A DNA stretch of 12,897 nucleotides from Oehlia diaphana (GCA_003833135.1 QZLH01002520.1:1-12897), one strand, 5' to 3'. Positions 1 through 8,134 are shown, counted from the first letter of the stretch. Notes: generated by a model not told the origin, from the letters alone. Program-made: numbers and translations.

Positions 1-2
1 GT

Positions 3-152
3 AAGGATAGAGAATTGGCTCAAGCAATGCGTGACCTTACTCTTGATGATAACTCAATGAATATAGATGTAGTACGTGGCCAAAAGTTGGAATTGGAAGA
101 GGATGATGATGGTAACATTTATGTTGTTCGAACTGGGGCAAAAAAAAAGTAG
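3..152 (+). CDS. gag-like polyprotein, C-terminal fragment
   Basis: The frame starting at base 3 is open from the window edge to TAG at 150-152 and gives 49 residues. It begins KDRELAQAMRDLTLDD, passes through an acidic Glu/Asp cluster and ends NIYVVRTGAKKK. Gag proteins package element RNA and form the particle; the part visible here is only the tail, with no zinc knuckle or capsid core. I recognise the acidic stretch followed by an IYVVRTG-type ending as common in retroelement polyproteins annotated in Rhizophagus-type genomes, but could not check it. The terminal lysines are coded by the A-run at 140-148 that forms the frame junction with the protease. The start lies outside the window. 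Confidence 0.6.
   Translation, partial: KDRELAQAMRDLTLDDNSMNIDVVRGQKLELEEDDDGNIYVVRTGAKKK
143..152 (+). promoter_or_regulatory. candidate -1 frameshift site at the gag/pol junction
   Basis: In the gag frame bases 143-149 read A AAA AAG, a canonical X XXY YYZ slippery heptamer, followed at once by the stop TAG (150-152). Slipping back one base moves reading into the frame that encodes the protease, which is open from 116 to 769. The element's pol would then be made as a gag-pol fusion. No strong downstream hairpin or pseudoknot is evident, only a weak AAGT/ACTT pairing. A one-base indel in the nine-A run (140-148), real or from sequencing, would look the same. Confidence 0.45.
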
Positions 153-769
153 ATTCAAGTAAAAGTTCAAGTATTTTAAAACTTCTTAAATCTGCTTCGA
201 GTAATAAGACAGCAGTTAGTTCTTCTGGAGCGCCCTTAAGAGGTAAAGCAACCCCTGTTAAGATCCCTGCGAAGGTTATTAGTAGTAAGTTCATACCTGT
301 AAAAGCCATCACCAAGAATGACCTATTAAGTCTGTTGAGATCTACAGATTTTAGGAAATTACTTCGTGAGATTCTTCAGGAGGAGATATCGTCCATTAGA
401 AAAGTCACAGAGATTCCAGAGGACCAAGAGGATATCAGGGAAGAAGATCCTATGGATATTGACATAGCTCGTTTGGAGAATACTAAAGATCTTTTAGCAT
501 TGGGTGGGGAGGTTAATGGGATATCAATTCAGTGTTTGGCCGACACTTGTGCTAATGCATCTTTTATTCAGAGGGAAGCTGCTGAGGAGTTAGGGTTGGT
601 CATCAATAAAAGTATTACACATAATATTTCTGGAGCTCTGGGATCAGGTAAGACATTTGGCATGGTTAAAGGTGTATCGATCCAACTCACCCCTGAATGT
701 GTTATCACTGAGGATCTTGCAGTTTTAGATGGATACAAGTATAGAGAGATTGGGTTATACATAATATGA
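149..769 (+). CDS. retropepsin-like aspartic protease region of pol, truncated
   Basis: This frame is entered by a -1 shift at the A-run. It starts with a Ser/Lys/Ala-rich linker (about 152-330), then a segment with MRSTDFRKLLREILQEE-like helical character from base 335 (the first codon there is TTG, read here as internal Leu rather than a start). The protease core follows: Asp-Thr-Cys-Ala at 542-553, preceded by hydrophobic ISIQCLA and followed by NASFIQREAAEELGL. This is the retropepsin active-site loop, where Asp is catalytic and Gly is usual in the third position but is Cys here. A second Gly-containing hydrophobic motif (REIGL) lies near the end. Such proteases cut gag-pol into mature proteins as dimers. 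After REIGL the frame reads only three more residues and stops at 767-769, so all downstream pol domains are missing. Confidence 0.7.
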   Translation, partial: VDSSKSSSILKLLKSASSNKTAVSSSGAPLRGKATPVKIPAKVISSKFIPVKAITKNDLLSLLRSTDFRKLLREILQEEISSIRKVTEIPEDQEDIREEDPMDIDIARLENTKDLLALGGEVNGISIQCLADTCANASFIQREAAEELGLVINKSITHNISGALGSGKTFGMVKGVSIQLTPECVITEDLAVLDGYKYREIGLYII

Positions 770-779
770 TTTTATCGTA

Positions 780-1023
780 GGTCCCTGCGAAGAGTAGCAT
801 TAGGAACACATTCCTAAAACCTTTGCAGAGGAATCCCTCCGGGGCTAGAGCACTCAGGCTGCTGTGGAAATGATTATTGTTGGCAACAGGAAGAATAACG
901 TGAACGATTGCGTCATACAATATGAGTGGACGACGATATGTGAAGTAGGAAAGACTACGGAGAAGAATATGAGTGAACAACAGGGGGGACAGTTCCCTCG
1001 GGGAACGATGGGAGTCACGTGAC
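780..1023 (+). repeat. short interspersed repeat, copy A (GGTCCCTG ... GAGTCACGTGAC)
   Basis: The stretch begins GGTCCCTG, has GAGTAGCAT at 792-800, and ends with a 34-base module at 989-1022. In that module a hairpin GTTCCC-TCG-GGGAAC (992-1006) precedes the palindrome GTCACGTGAC (1014-1023). The same start words and the same end module occur in the same orientation at 8135-8557. The two end modules are equal in length and match at 28 of 34 bases by eye. A further small hairpin, TAGGAA-CACA-TTCCTA, lies at 801-816. No ORF inside it is convincing. It directly follows the truncated retroelement, and its composition is less AT-rich than the DNA to the right. It may be a non-autonomous transposon or end fragment; no target-site duplication was found. 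Confidence 0.45.
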
Positions 1024-2080
1024 TTTGAGAAGAAAATAATTGAGGGCACAATTCCTTTCTTGTTTATTAATCTTGTGAATATTTCCTTAACATAGAGTAT
1101 CAGGATACCCCTTGCAAGTTTTCATATTTGGAAATCGAGAAACACAGCTTACATTACACAATATATACCCGTATTTTATATGTACTCTTGCTGAACTAGG
1201 TAATAACTCCGTTAGTTTGTTCTACTTCCGATAAATAGGGGCTACATGTTCTTCATTGCTGCAGCATTATACGTAAGGTTAGACAATCATTCCATGGTAC
1301 CAATGGATTATCGAAAAATTGCGCAGTATCTAAACAAATTAGTCTAATATCGGTTATATTTTCATGCACGGGATAAATGATCCAGATATCGTTTTCTACT
1401 TTCCACTTGGACATAATCTCCTTGTCATAAACTAACATGTTAGAATATATATTCTGATGCTTCCTACAAGGAGTTAAGTATTTGATTAGAAAAGGAAAAA
1501 GTCGTTTCAGAGAAACAGGAAGATTTTATCTTGTATACATCTTTAAATTAGGGAAAGTTATTGATATGACTAAACGATATCTTAAAATTCCGTTTACATG
1601 ATTTCGATTATTGGGTGTTTTCATTACATCCTATAGGGTGGTTTCATTAATATTTCAAACTCCTGAAGAAAGGCATTTAATACGCATAACACTTATTTCA
1701 TGTATTCTCTTTTTCGAAGAACATTGACACATGGAAATAATGACTCAGAACAAAAATATGAGCGAATAAGATATAGTGATCAGCTAGTATATACTTCTTA
1801 GTTGTAGATTATATAGCCACTAGTTTCTTATTTCGATCATTAACTGGCGATACATCGTTCCCGGTGGACATATGTGTTATTAACTGTATCTGTTTTTATC
1901 CTCGTTGTATCACACAATAAAAAACGTTCATGTGGATATTTACTTAAGATATCGAAATAACATGTTAAAGAGTGACAAGAAGTCTGCTAATGTTTGGAAA
2001 TAAGGCCTCGGTAATTTTTTTATGATCGAAACTAATATTATCGTAATAGATAACCAGAATAGTACCCCCTATGAACTGAC

Positions 2081-2199
2081 CGTCTTGCCGCTCAATCACG
2101 CTTATTAATCACAACGTGGAAATGTTTGTTATAGATAACTATTAATGGGTATATACGAAGTCCTAGTTAATCCAGTTCTATGAGCGTCTTGCCGCTCAA
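2081..2199 (+). repeat. direct repeat pair of a 15-base hairpin-forming word
   Basis: CGTCTTGCCGCTCAA occurs exactly at 2081-2095 and 2185-2199, 104 bases apart. The second copy with its left neighbours forms TGAGCG-TCTTGC-CGCTCA, a perfect six-pair stem; the first copy has one mismatch in that stem (TGACCG). A related word, ATAGATAAC, also occurs upstream of each. This suggests an old duplication of about 100 bases or two copies of a small hairpin element. Confidence 0.6.
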
Positions 2200-2297
2200 C
2201 CAGCTTTGTATTCATTTTTTACAATTCTCATACATTATCAATTACGTAGATGATTAATAGACGAATGTATGCAAAAAAATCTTTAGTCCATTAGGAC

Positions 2298-2308
2298 CTT
2301 CGAAGAAG
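2298..2308 (+). repeat. mini-hairpin CTTC-GAA-GAAG
   Basis: Perfect four-pair stem with a GAA loop closed by C:G. C-GAA-G loops are known to form unusually stable small DNA hairpins. One of a series of such structures in this window. Confidence 0.4.
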
Positions 2309-2355
2309 TGATTTTTCGAGGAACGAGGAAAATTATAAAGGATGGAATCTAGGGC

Positions 2356-2375
2356 ATGACGGTCAGTACGAAGTA
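2356..2375 (+). repeat. TACGAAGTA element, diverged left hairpin
   Basis: The core TACGAAGTA (2367-2375) is itself a TAC-GAA-GTA mini-hairpin. The expected left-hand hairpin is not paired in the standard register; instead a TGAC-G-GTCA palindrome (2357-2365) sits there. The sequence to the right, GTAGAA then GAATATGACTGG, resembles the right flank of the copy at 9429-9448, so the core may be part of a longer repeat here. Confidence 0.45.
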
Positions 2376-2620
2376 GAAAATATGATCGAATATGACTGGT
2401 AATGATAGCAGATTCGAAGGACAACTCTGGGAACCTCGAACGCAGATAGGATTCAAGCCATGTTTTTGTGATCGAAAAAAAGGCTATGGAAATAAGATAA
2501 TGGGGTAGAAAAATCATGATCGAATATGAATGGTAAACAATGATACGCTCGAAGGAATGACTGAGTTAGAACTCGACCGCAAATGGGATTTGATCATTGT
2601 TTTGTGATCGAAAACAAAAG
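2373..2620 (+). repeat. diverged tandem duplication, two units of about 110-130 bases
   Basis: Unit 1 begins at 2373 and unit 2 at 2505. Both start GTAGAAAA, contain ATGATCGAATATGA followed by TGGTAA, then a CGAAGGA word and a CTCGA word, and end with TTTTGTGATCGAAAA (unit 2 end near 2620). Similarity is clear but diluted by indels, so the duplication is old. A third, shorter relative follows the TACGAAGTA core at 9440. The spurious minus-strand ORF at 2254-2517 falls mostly in this repeat. Confidence 0.6.
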
Positions 2621-2836
2621 ATTATACCGTATCTGTTATAGTAACAAATGTGAAAAGGCAATATTTGAAATATTAATAATTATGATATGCGGAGCATGAG
2701 AAATGGTGGTTTTAGTTTTACTAATCAAAAACGAGGGCAATAGGTCGACTATGTGTGACAATAGATTATATAGCTTGTTGTTTTAGACTACCCGTTAATG
2801 AACATAATTGTGGTTTCATTTGGGCTTGGCCTTACC

Positions 2837-2847
2837 TTTCGAAGAAA
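2837..2847 (+). repeat. mini-hairpin TTTC-GAA-GAAA
   Basis: Perfect four-pair stem, GAA loop, C:G closing pair; same build as the hairpin at 2298. Related TTCGAAGAA words occur near 1709, 5497 and 9551. Confidence 0.3.
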
Positions 2848-2914
2848 TAGCCAGTTCCACTGAATGTTACAACTATCTCTTGACTACAAAATGAGATCAC
2901 GGTGTATACTATTC

Positions 2915-2925
2915 GTTCCACGAAC
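2915..2925 (+). repeat. mini-hairpin GTTC-CAC-GAAC
   Basis: Perfect four-pair stem around a CAC loop closed by C:G. Alone it could be chance; it is listed because it fits the window-wide pattern. Confidence 0.25.
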
Positions 2926-3519
2926 CTCGGACTGAGAGAATAGTCTAACCTCGCCATCGACTATTGTAATTTATTGATATACGGTAAAACAAAAAATGCA
3001 AATCACTTCTAGACTTAGATACTATCTTCGTCCTTGTACTCAGAGGTACTATGTGGAAGTATGTGCAGTTATACTAAAACAAGTCAACTGTGACCCTAAG
3101 ATCACGGTCTCGCAGTTGAGAATTTTTTGAATACATCGTGTCACCTGATACGTGACAAGATTATACTGCGTATTATTTTTTCGAGAAAGTCGATAACAGA
3201 AATTTCTAACCGACATGCTGACGTATAAATGCCATTTATGCTACATAAATATATTAATCTGTGAGTTAAGATGATCCTCTCGGTTGCCATAAAGAGGACA
3301 TAATATTTCTTTTAGCGTAGTCTTATATCAGACACATGTATTACCTTTACTAATATATTTCCTTCGAGATTTTATCCTTAGGTGCTATCAACCTTTGCAG
3401 TATTATTGTCCCGTTTTTACAGTATCAAATAATTTTGGTTCTAGGCGCAGTTTTAGTATGCGAAATCGTATCTTTTTTGGGTTTCTTTTTATTTGAACAA
3501 ATATAACTTCTACTAAAGA

Positions 3520-5058
3520 ATGGGATGCAAAACAGATAATTATCGATGTCCAACGAAACAAAAACAACAGGTACAGAGTACCGGCTCAGAGAGTCATAAT
3601 TTGTCAGTTGAGGAGGTATACGATAAAGAAGAGCTAGCTACAAAGTTAGTAGTTAAGGACCACAATGCGGACATGTATAGGGTTTTTCATTCACGTGAAG
3701 ATTTTTGGAAGTTCCACGATAATGTAACCGAACATCTAAGATCCTTTTCCGAAGTAGTGTACGGAGACTTACCCCAATTTTCTAGGATTCATGTAGAGTT
3801 TGGTTCGCTTAATAAGTTTCCTGGAACGAAAATTGTTAACTTACTAGGGCAAGTTCTTGATGGGATGTTAGATGTGTTTCGTAACAGATATAGTGGAATA
3901 ATGAACGTGCTTAATTCATCAAATGATTTTGTTGTCATGGACGAGTATGGTCAGAATAGACATGGCTACTGGACAAACGATTTTCACATACAAGCTACTT
4001 CATTTGCATTTGCAGACTATAAAGAGGCTAAGGAGTTCACTCTTCGTGTTCGCTCGAGTTTACCTGTAGAGGTCGGGCGATTCGTTAGTCTCCAATACAA
4101 TGACCCTATTCAACTAGTCCCTATACTTGGCTCCACATGTCCCAAGGAAACCTTGCACAAGAAAATTTCTCGTTTTAGCCAATTCCTAGGAACAAACGTT
4201 AATATCCACAAGAATGAACTATTCGTTAAAAAGTTTCCAGAACTGGAATGCGCTCATCTTACACCAATAGCCAACTGTGACACACTTAATGAATGCGCTC
4301 ATTCTACACCAAAAGCCAACTGTGACACACTTAATGAATGTGTCCAGCCTACACAAAGTGTACGAAGTAGTTCATCAAATAAGCATGGCACTATGAATGC
4401 AAGTCCTCACAGTGTGACCAGTGGGAACGACTTTACTGTCCAACAACAAACTACTTCATTGGAAAAACAAGATAATTCACTTCGTAGACCTCACCCATGC
4501 GGTGAAGATTGGTTACAGAACCAAAGTAACCGTGGTGATGAACAATCCTACAGTACCGGTGAAGAGCAAAAGGGCACGATTACAACGTTATTGACAAAAA
4601 AAGATCTACCTTTGATTAATAATCAGTATGCTATTGCAATAAACTATCTAGTCCTGTTTTTCTTCATTGCGAATGCGATCAAACGAAATAATACAAGACA
4701 AATGCGAGGTGGAACACATATTACTAAAACAAAGATACCACAGAAGAAAAAGAATAGTATGGTGAAAAAACAACTAAATCAACGTCTACATAGTAGAAGT
4801 GCGATAATTGGAAAGGACCCTGAACGGAGAAATGGTAATCAGTCGGAGACTGTCCAAGAGCAAAATGTCCAATTCAAAGACTGTTCTCGCAAAAATGAGA
4901 CGAATAACTGGAAGAGAATGTTAGTTTCTATGATTGCACTTGTTTGTAATGTTATATTTGTACACAAAACCAGTAAAATGAGAACACATGGGCCTATTCC
5001 TCACATGGTCATAGCGATTACACCATCGTGCCAATCATACCAGTTCAATCCACCATAG
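3520..5058 (+). CDS. archaeo-eukaryotic primase-like protein with eroded catalytic motifs and novel C-terminal region
   Basis: A 512-residue ORF, the only long one in the window. ATG at 3520 is preceded two codons earlier by an in-frame TAA and has A at -3 and G at +4, a good eukaryotic context. Residues about 50-225 read like an AEP primase fold: FHSREDFWKFHDNV entry helix, strand RIHVEF (89-94), strand/turn NDFVVMDE (135-142), NDFHIQATSFAFADYKEAKEF (153-173), and LQYNDPIQLVPILGSTCPKE (191-210). In active AEPs, which make primers during DNA replication, these places hold D-x-D/E, S-x-H and a third Asp. Here they read H91-V-E93, D154-F-H156 and S190/D195, so only some catalytic residues remain. 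Residues 243-277 are a Cys/His tandem repeat. Residues 280-360 are polar and low complexity. Hydrophobic stretches lie at 370-387 and 467-481, with basic sequence between them. No helicase or origin-binding domain follows, unlike related multidomain fungal proteins. The primase assignment is by pattern only; the tail is unrecognised. Confidence 0.65.
   Translation: MGCKTDNYRCPTKQKQQVQSTGSESHNLSVEEVYDKEELATKLVVKDHNADMYRVFHSREDFWKFHDNVTEHLRSFSEVVYGDLPQFSRIHVEFGSLNKFPGTKIVNLLGQVLDGMLDVFRNRYSGIMNVLNSSNDFVVMDEYGQNRHGYWTNDFHIQATSFAFADYKEAKEFTLRVRSSLPVEVGRFVSLQYNDPIQLVPILGSTCPKETLHKKISRFSQFLGTNVNIHKNELFVKKFPELECAHLTPIANCDTLNECAHSTPKANCDTLNECVQPTQSVRSSSSNKHGTMNASPHSVTSGNDFTVQQQTTSLEKQDNSLRRPHPCGEDWLQNQSNRGDEQSYSTGEEQKGTITTLLTKKDLPLINNQYAIAINYLVLFFFIANAIKRNNTRQMRGGTHITKTKIPQKKKNSMVKKQLNQRLHSRSAIIGKDPERRNGNQSETVQEQNVQFKDCSRKNETNNWKRMLVSMIALVCNVIFVHKTSKMRTHGPIPHMVIAITPSCQSYQFNPP
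4246..4357 (+). repeat. 45-base in-frame tandem repeat, about 2.4 copies, inside the primase-like ORF
   Basis: Units start at 4246, 4291 and 4336 (the last partial). Each full unit encodes 15 residues of the form ECAHxTPxANCDTLN, with differences only at the x positions (L/S, I/K). Copies are nearly identical at the DNA level, so the expansion is recent. The partial third unit (ECVQPTQ) runs into the double-hairpin sequence at 4350. The regular Cys-x-His and Cys spacing could bind metal, but this is speculation; replication slippage alone explains the repeat. Confidence 0.9.
4350..4369 (+). repeat. double mini-hairpin element, perfect copy inside coding sequence
   Basis: TACAC-AAA-GTGTA-CGAAGTA. 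The left stem (4350-4362) has five perfect pairs around an AAA loop. The right hairpin TAC-GAA-GTA (4361-4369) shares its first two bases with the left stem. It encodes residues TQSVRSS of the primase-like protein and keeps the frame open. It lies exactly where the third 45-base unit loses similarity, as expected if a small element was inserted or the unit was interrupted. Confidence 0.65.
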
Positions 5059-5145
5059 ACAAGATATGGGCTACTTTCGGAAACGTTTAGGCTACTAAGT
5101 AAGAATGACACAGATGCTTGTTAATAACATGAGGCCGATATCGAA

Positions 5146-5194
5146 CATTCAAAAAATGGGGAGGTTGCGTTCATTCAAAAAATAGGGGGTTTTT
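5146..5194 (+). repeat. short direct repeat, 26-base period
   Basis: CATTCAAAAAATGGGGAGG (from 5146) is repeated as CATTCAAAAAATAGGGGG (from 5172). It lies just downstream of the primase-like gene. Probably slippage or a local duplication; no function is implied. Confidence 0.65.
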
Positions 5195-6695
5195 GTGACT
5201 ACTACAAAACAGAGTATAATTTCCGTTCGCCAGTTTATTACGGGAATGAAATAGGGAGCAACAGTTACATGCTATATCTATAATCGCTGAGACATTATAA
5301 ATCGACTCTAGTAAGGGAAATGATTTATTAGTCGTAACTGTTCGATAATATTGTTACAGCAACTGTTATAGCTGTGATGATTGAATTGCACCCAATAATG
5401 CTCAAATGATTACAGGTACAGTATGGGCGAGCCCAAAAATATTTCGATAACCGACAAGTTATTTAGTAATCGAAACAGGGTTATGTATCCTATTGTCGAA
5501 GAAACAGTAGAGATATAGTATTCATTACTTGTCGTAATATTTATCGACCGCAAATATTTCTTTGTTCATCAGAAATTCTTTATGATTTTAAGAATCGGAT
5601 TGATGAGTTCTGGGGTGGTAAGCAGTCGCACACTTTCGACAAATGCAATGTAACCCTATATTTTTCGTAATATTTTTTTAGCGTTTTCACTAAAGATTAA
5701 CACTTGAATTCATCGCCAATAATACTCTTATCAGTTAATACATGGGAACATTTTTATTCCAAATTACAAGTATAAGTTTTCACATAAATCGTAGTACCTC
5801 ATGTTACGAAAATAAAAAATAGTACAGAACACATGCGAAGAGATTAGGGCAAGAGGAATACTCAACGTATTGCGAATACTTAGTCAACGCAATAATTCTG
5901 TTCTATGTGACATTTATATTCCATGGAGCTGCTATTTTGTTAACACTACGCAGTCGATGCTATGTTGTTCATTTTATTATGCATAAGAAAGAAGAAAAGC
6001 GTGTCCAATAATAAGAGGTCGCACATAGGTGGCAATAGTAACGAATTATCCGAATTATCATAACAACTGCGAATAATATTAAGAAATTGATATGCAGATC
6101 CTGTTATTACTTTCTATAAGTAGTCCGTTGTCAGAGACAATGCACACGCAATCGAGCGCCTGTGAGATATAAATCCAAAATGGTTCCTCGACTACAAATA
6201 TCACACTGTTATCGACAGCAGTTTCTAAAACAAGCGATTAAATTGTCTATGGTTAATTGGAAACAACGAAGAAATTACAAGACTCTATATCCACTTCCCG
6301 TAATAATTATCCAGTATACTGCAATGACAAATATTCGGTAAAATAAGTTTGCTTCGCCCATATTAAAAATAACAACCCAAAGTATAGCCATTTTGTTGCA
6401 TAACAAATATATCGACTGTTTAACGATAAACATAATGAGGTGTATATTCACTGTATTATTGCATAGACTACCCTTGTAGATAAACTTGCTCAGCTTTTAC
6501 AAACAATAGCGTAACTCCCATTGGATGCCTCAATGCGTCAACTCAGATCCTGTGATAGAGCCGTATCTCAGAACTTTCCCATTCTTATAATGATCAGGTC
6601 TACGAGTACGTCTGTCATGTTTATGAAGTAGGTAGTAAATTTTTTGCCATTCAAAGGATGTTCTAAGATTTGTTTGGGAATGGTTAAAATAGAGT

Positions 6696-6780
6696 ATCAT
6701 GTGACCGTGACGTAGTTTATTCATGTGACACCCTGAACATATGTGTAGAATGTCATATGACCGTGTTATTCATTGTGACA
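6696..6780 (+). repeat. diverged direct repeat containing TCATGTGACCGTG / TCATATGACCGTG
   Basis: Copy 1 (about 6696-6730) and copy 2 (about 6751-6780) share TCAyrTGACCGTG, TTATTCAT and GTGACA in the same order, with a short deletion in copy 2. The CATGTG/CATATG core recalls the CACGTG palindromes that end the interspersed repeats at 1023 and 8557, and GTCATATGAC near 11024. Confidence 0.5.
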
Positions 6781-6962
6781 AATTTCCCAGGAAATACTCC
6801 AGCCTAGCTGAGTTGTCATGTTTCCATTGAAAAGATTATGTAAGGACTTGTAAACTTTCAGAAATATTACATGTTACTGCCCACTTCTATCATTTTCCTT
6901 GTTCCTCAGAAAATCATAATTTTTGTAGATATAGAAATTCCTTGAGATGTTTGAAGACTTCC

Positions 6963-6975
6963 GAAGGGATCCTTC
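6963..6975 (+). repeat. mini-hairpin GAAGG-GAT-CCTTC
   Basis: Perfect five-pair stem with a three-base loop. It overlaps a CC-GAA-GG hairpin on its left, so two small hairpins share bases, as in the double-hairpin elements. Unlike the others its loop is closed by G:C. Confidence 0.35.
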
Positions 6976-7501
6976 TCAGATCTGTTATAGTTGCTCAGTT
7001 TTACTGGCCGACACTATTGATAAGAAATATGCTCTTTTTTTAGTTAACAGAAAAATAACACAACGAATGATAAATGCTTGGGACCGATAGGCTAAAAAGG
7101 ACAACATTTATTAAAACTCAAATCGAGACTTCGGATTAACGTAATGGAACACTTTCAAAGAGAATAAAATAATCTAACTAACACTAACATGTTCATGTAC
7201 AACGTGATAATAGACACTGCTGCATCGCATAAATATGGAAAATCAGTAAGAAAATCGCTTTTGAATCGAGCAGGTCAAATCTTGAAGTTCGACCAACATG
7301 TAACGATACTAACATATTGTTTAGTATGAAACGTAGAAACCTATTCTTCTCCGTCTACATAGCATTGACATCCACAAGATTATATCTAAATACGAGTTTA
7401 CTGTCGAGATTATTGCTCGACAAATGCGTATTGCTGGGCATAAAAAAGCGGATAATCCATTATCTGCATCATTCGCATATTTGGCAGTTATAGCTATAGT
7501 G

Positions 7502-7512
7502 TTCCTCCGGAA
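7502..7512 (+). repeat. mini-hairpin TTCC-TCC-GGAA
   Basis: Perfect four-pair stem closed by C:G. Read on the other strand the loop is GGA, another stable GNA-type loop. Confidence 0.3.
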
Positions 7513-8134
7513 TGGTGTTTAATCCGAAAGTCCACAAACTCGACATTGGGGATGCCTGACGGTCACAAAAGAGTTCCTAGGACAATCCTGCTTTTATATA
7601 CACTATCATTCGCTAGAATAAGTGTTGGCTTTTACATACAAGACGAGGACTTCCTTTGTACAGCGTATGCCTCCGTGATTCCAGTTATTCTACATGTGAA
7701 TAAGGGATTTCTTTTACGTTGTTTACTGTCATTAATGGGCATCCGTAAAATTATACTTAGTCTGTTCCACATTGTGGTAATGATTGTCGACTTTCATCTT
7801 CTTTAGAAGGACACTATAACTGGTTCTCTTTCCTTTTCCAGTATCTCTTGGTAAGGCAGACATATGCTTCTACATAGGCAATACCTTGGATATTATTAAC
7901 AGTTTTAATGATACTTGTTGTCGAATCAAAAGGTGGTTGATATTCCATCTCAGTGGACATTCATGTTACCAATGAAAGATGTTAATACCATTCTGTAAAT
8001 GAGCGCAATGAGTCGGTCATCAATATCAAGTGTTTGAATACAAAGAAAATGTATAGTTTTTGTAATCGATAAGCACGCAGAAATACTGGTCTCATTTAAG
8101 TTTAGTATTATGGTAATGTTTATCATTCCCGCTT

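Larger units (their letters stand above)
1..757 (+). mobile_element. LTR-type retrotransposon remnant (gag 3' end plus protease), truncated both sides
   Basis: Two consecutive reading frames encode the acidic end of a gag-like protein and then a retropepsin-like aspartic protease, the usual gag-to-pol order of Ty3/gypsy-type elements. The remnant runs off the left edge. On the right, similarity to a protease stops at the residues Arg-Glu-Ile-Gly-Leu (about base 757), where reverse transcriptase should follow; instead the sequence passes into unrelated AT-rich bases and then a different repeat at 780. No LTR, primer-binding site, reverse transcriptase, RNase H or integrase is visible, so this is a dead fragment. 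Its base composition is visibly less AT-rich than the DNA to its right. The assignment comes from motif and order recognition; the fungal affinity is inferred. Confidence 0.75.
1024..3519. other. AT-rich region without a supportable gene
   Basis: About 2.5 kb in which all frames on both strands are broken by stops at short intervals. The few ORFs of 60-90 codons have biased, AT-driven composition, non-ATG starts or overlap repeats, and none shows a domain. What it does hold is repeats: a duplicated 15-base word (2081-2095 and 2185-2199), a diverged tandem duplication (2373-2620), a TACGAAGTA site (2356-2375) and several trinucleotide-loop hairpins. Words around TCGAAG/TTCGAA recur. The promoter of the gene at 3520 should lie at the right end, where a T-rich tract (about 3472-3493) and AAATATAAC (about 3500) precede the start codon, but this is only suggestive. 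Confidence 0.6.
5059..8134. other. AT-rich region without a supportable gene
   Basis: About 3.1 kb with dense stops in all six frames. The longest ORFs (6530-6724 minus; 7546-7806 plus, 84 codons from its ATG at 7552, hydrophobic) have no recognisable domain and AT-driven composition, so I do not call them. No tRNA cloverleaf or polyadenylation signal close to the preceding gene was found. Identified structure is limited to a direct repeat at 5146-5194, a repeat of TCAyrTGACCGTG words at 6696-6780, and small hairpins at 6963-6975 and 7502-7512. Confidence 0.55.

Noticed and set aside
780..860. tRNA-derived SINE head
   Set aside because: A weak A-box-like word (TAGCATTAGG) is present but no B-box (GGTTCGAnnCC) follows at the right distance and no cloverleaf can be drawn.
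705..1051. Overlapping minus-strand ORFs of 114 and 65 codons
   Set aside because: They are antisense to the protease end and to repeat copy A and have no coding character of their own.
2081..2620. CRISPR array
   Set aside because: Only two or three diverged repeats with unequal spacing, no cas genes, and the window appears eukaryotic.
3520..5058. Part of an integrated giant DNA virus
   Set aside because: A primase-like ORF alone would fit, and large viral insertions are known in fungi, but no capsid, polymerase, late-promoter pattern or tight gene packing is present, and the gene is surrounded by non-coding repeats.
7546..7806. 86-codon plus-strand ORF, hydrophobic, possibly a small membrane protein
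   Set aside because: Starts at TTG (ATG at 7552), shows no recognisable family, and hydrophobic runs arise readily in AT-rich random sequence. Stops are dense on all sides.
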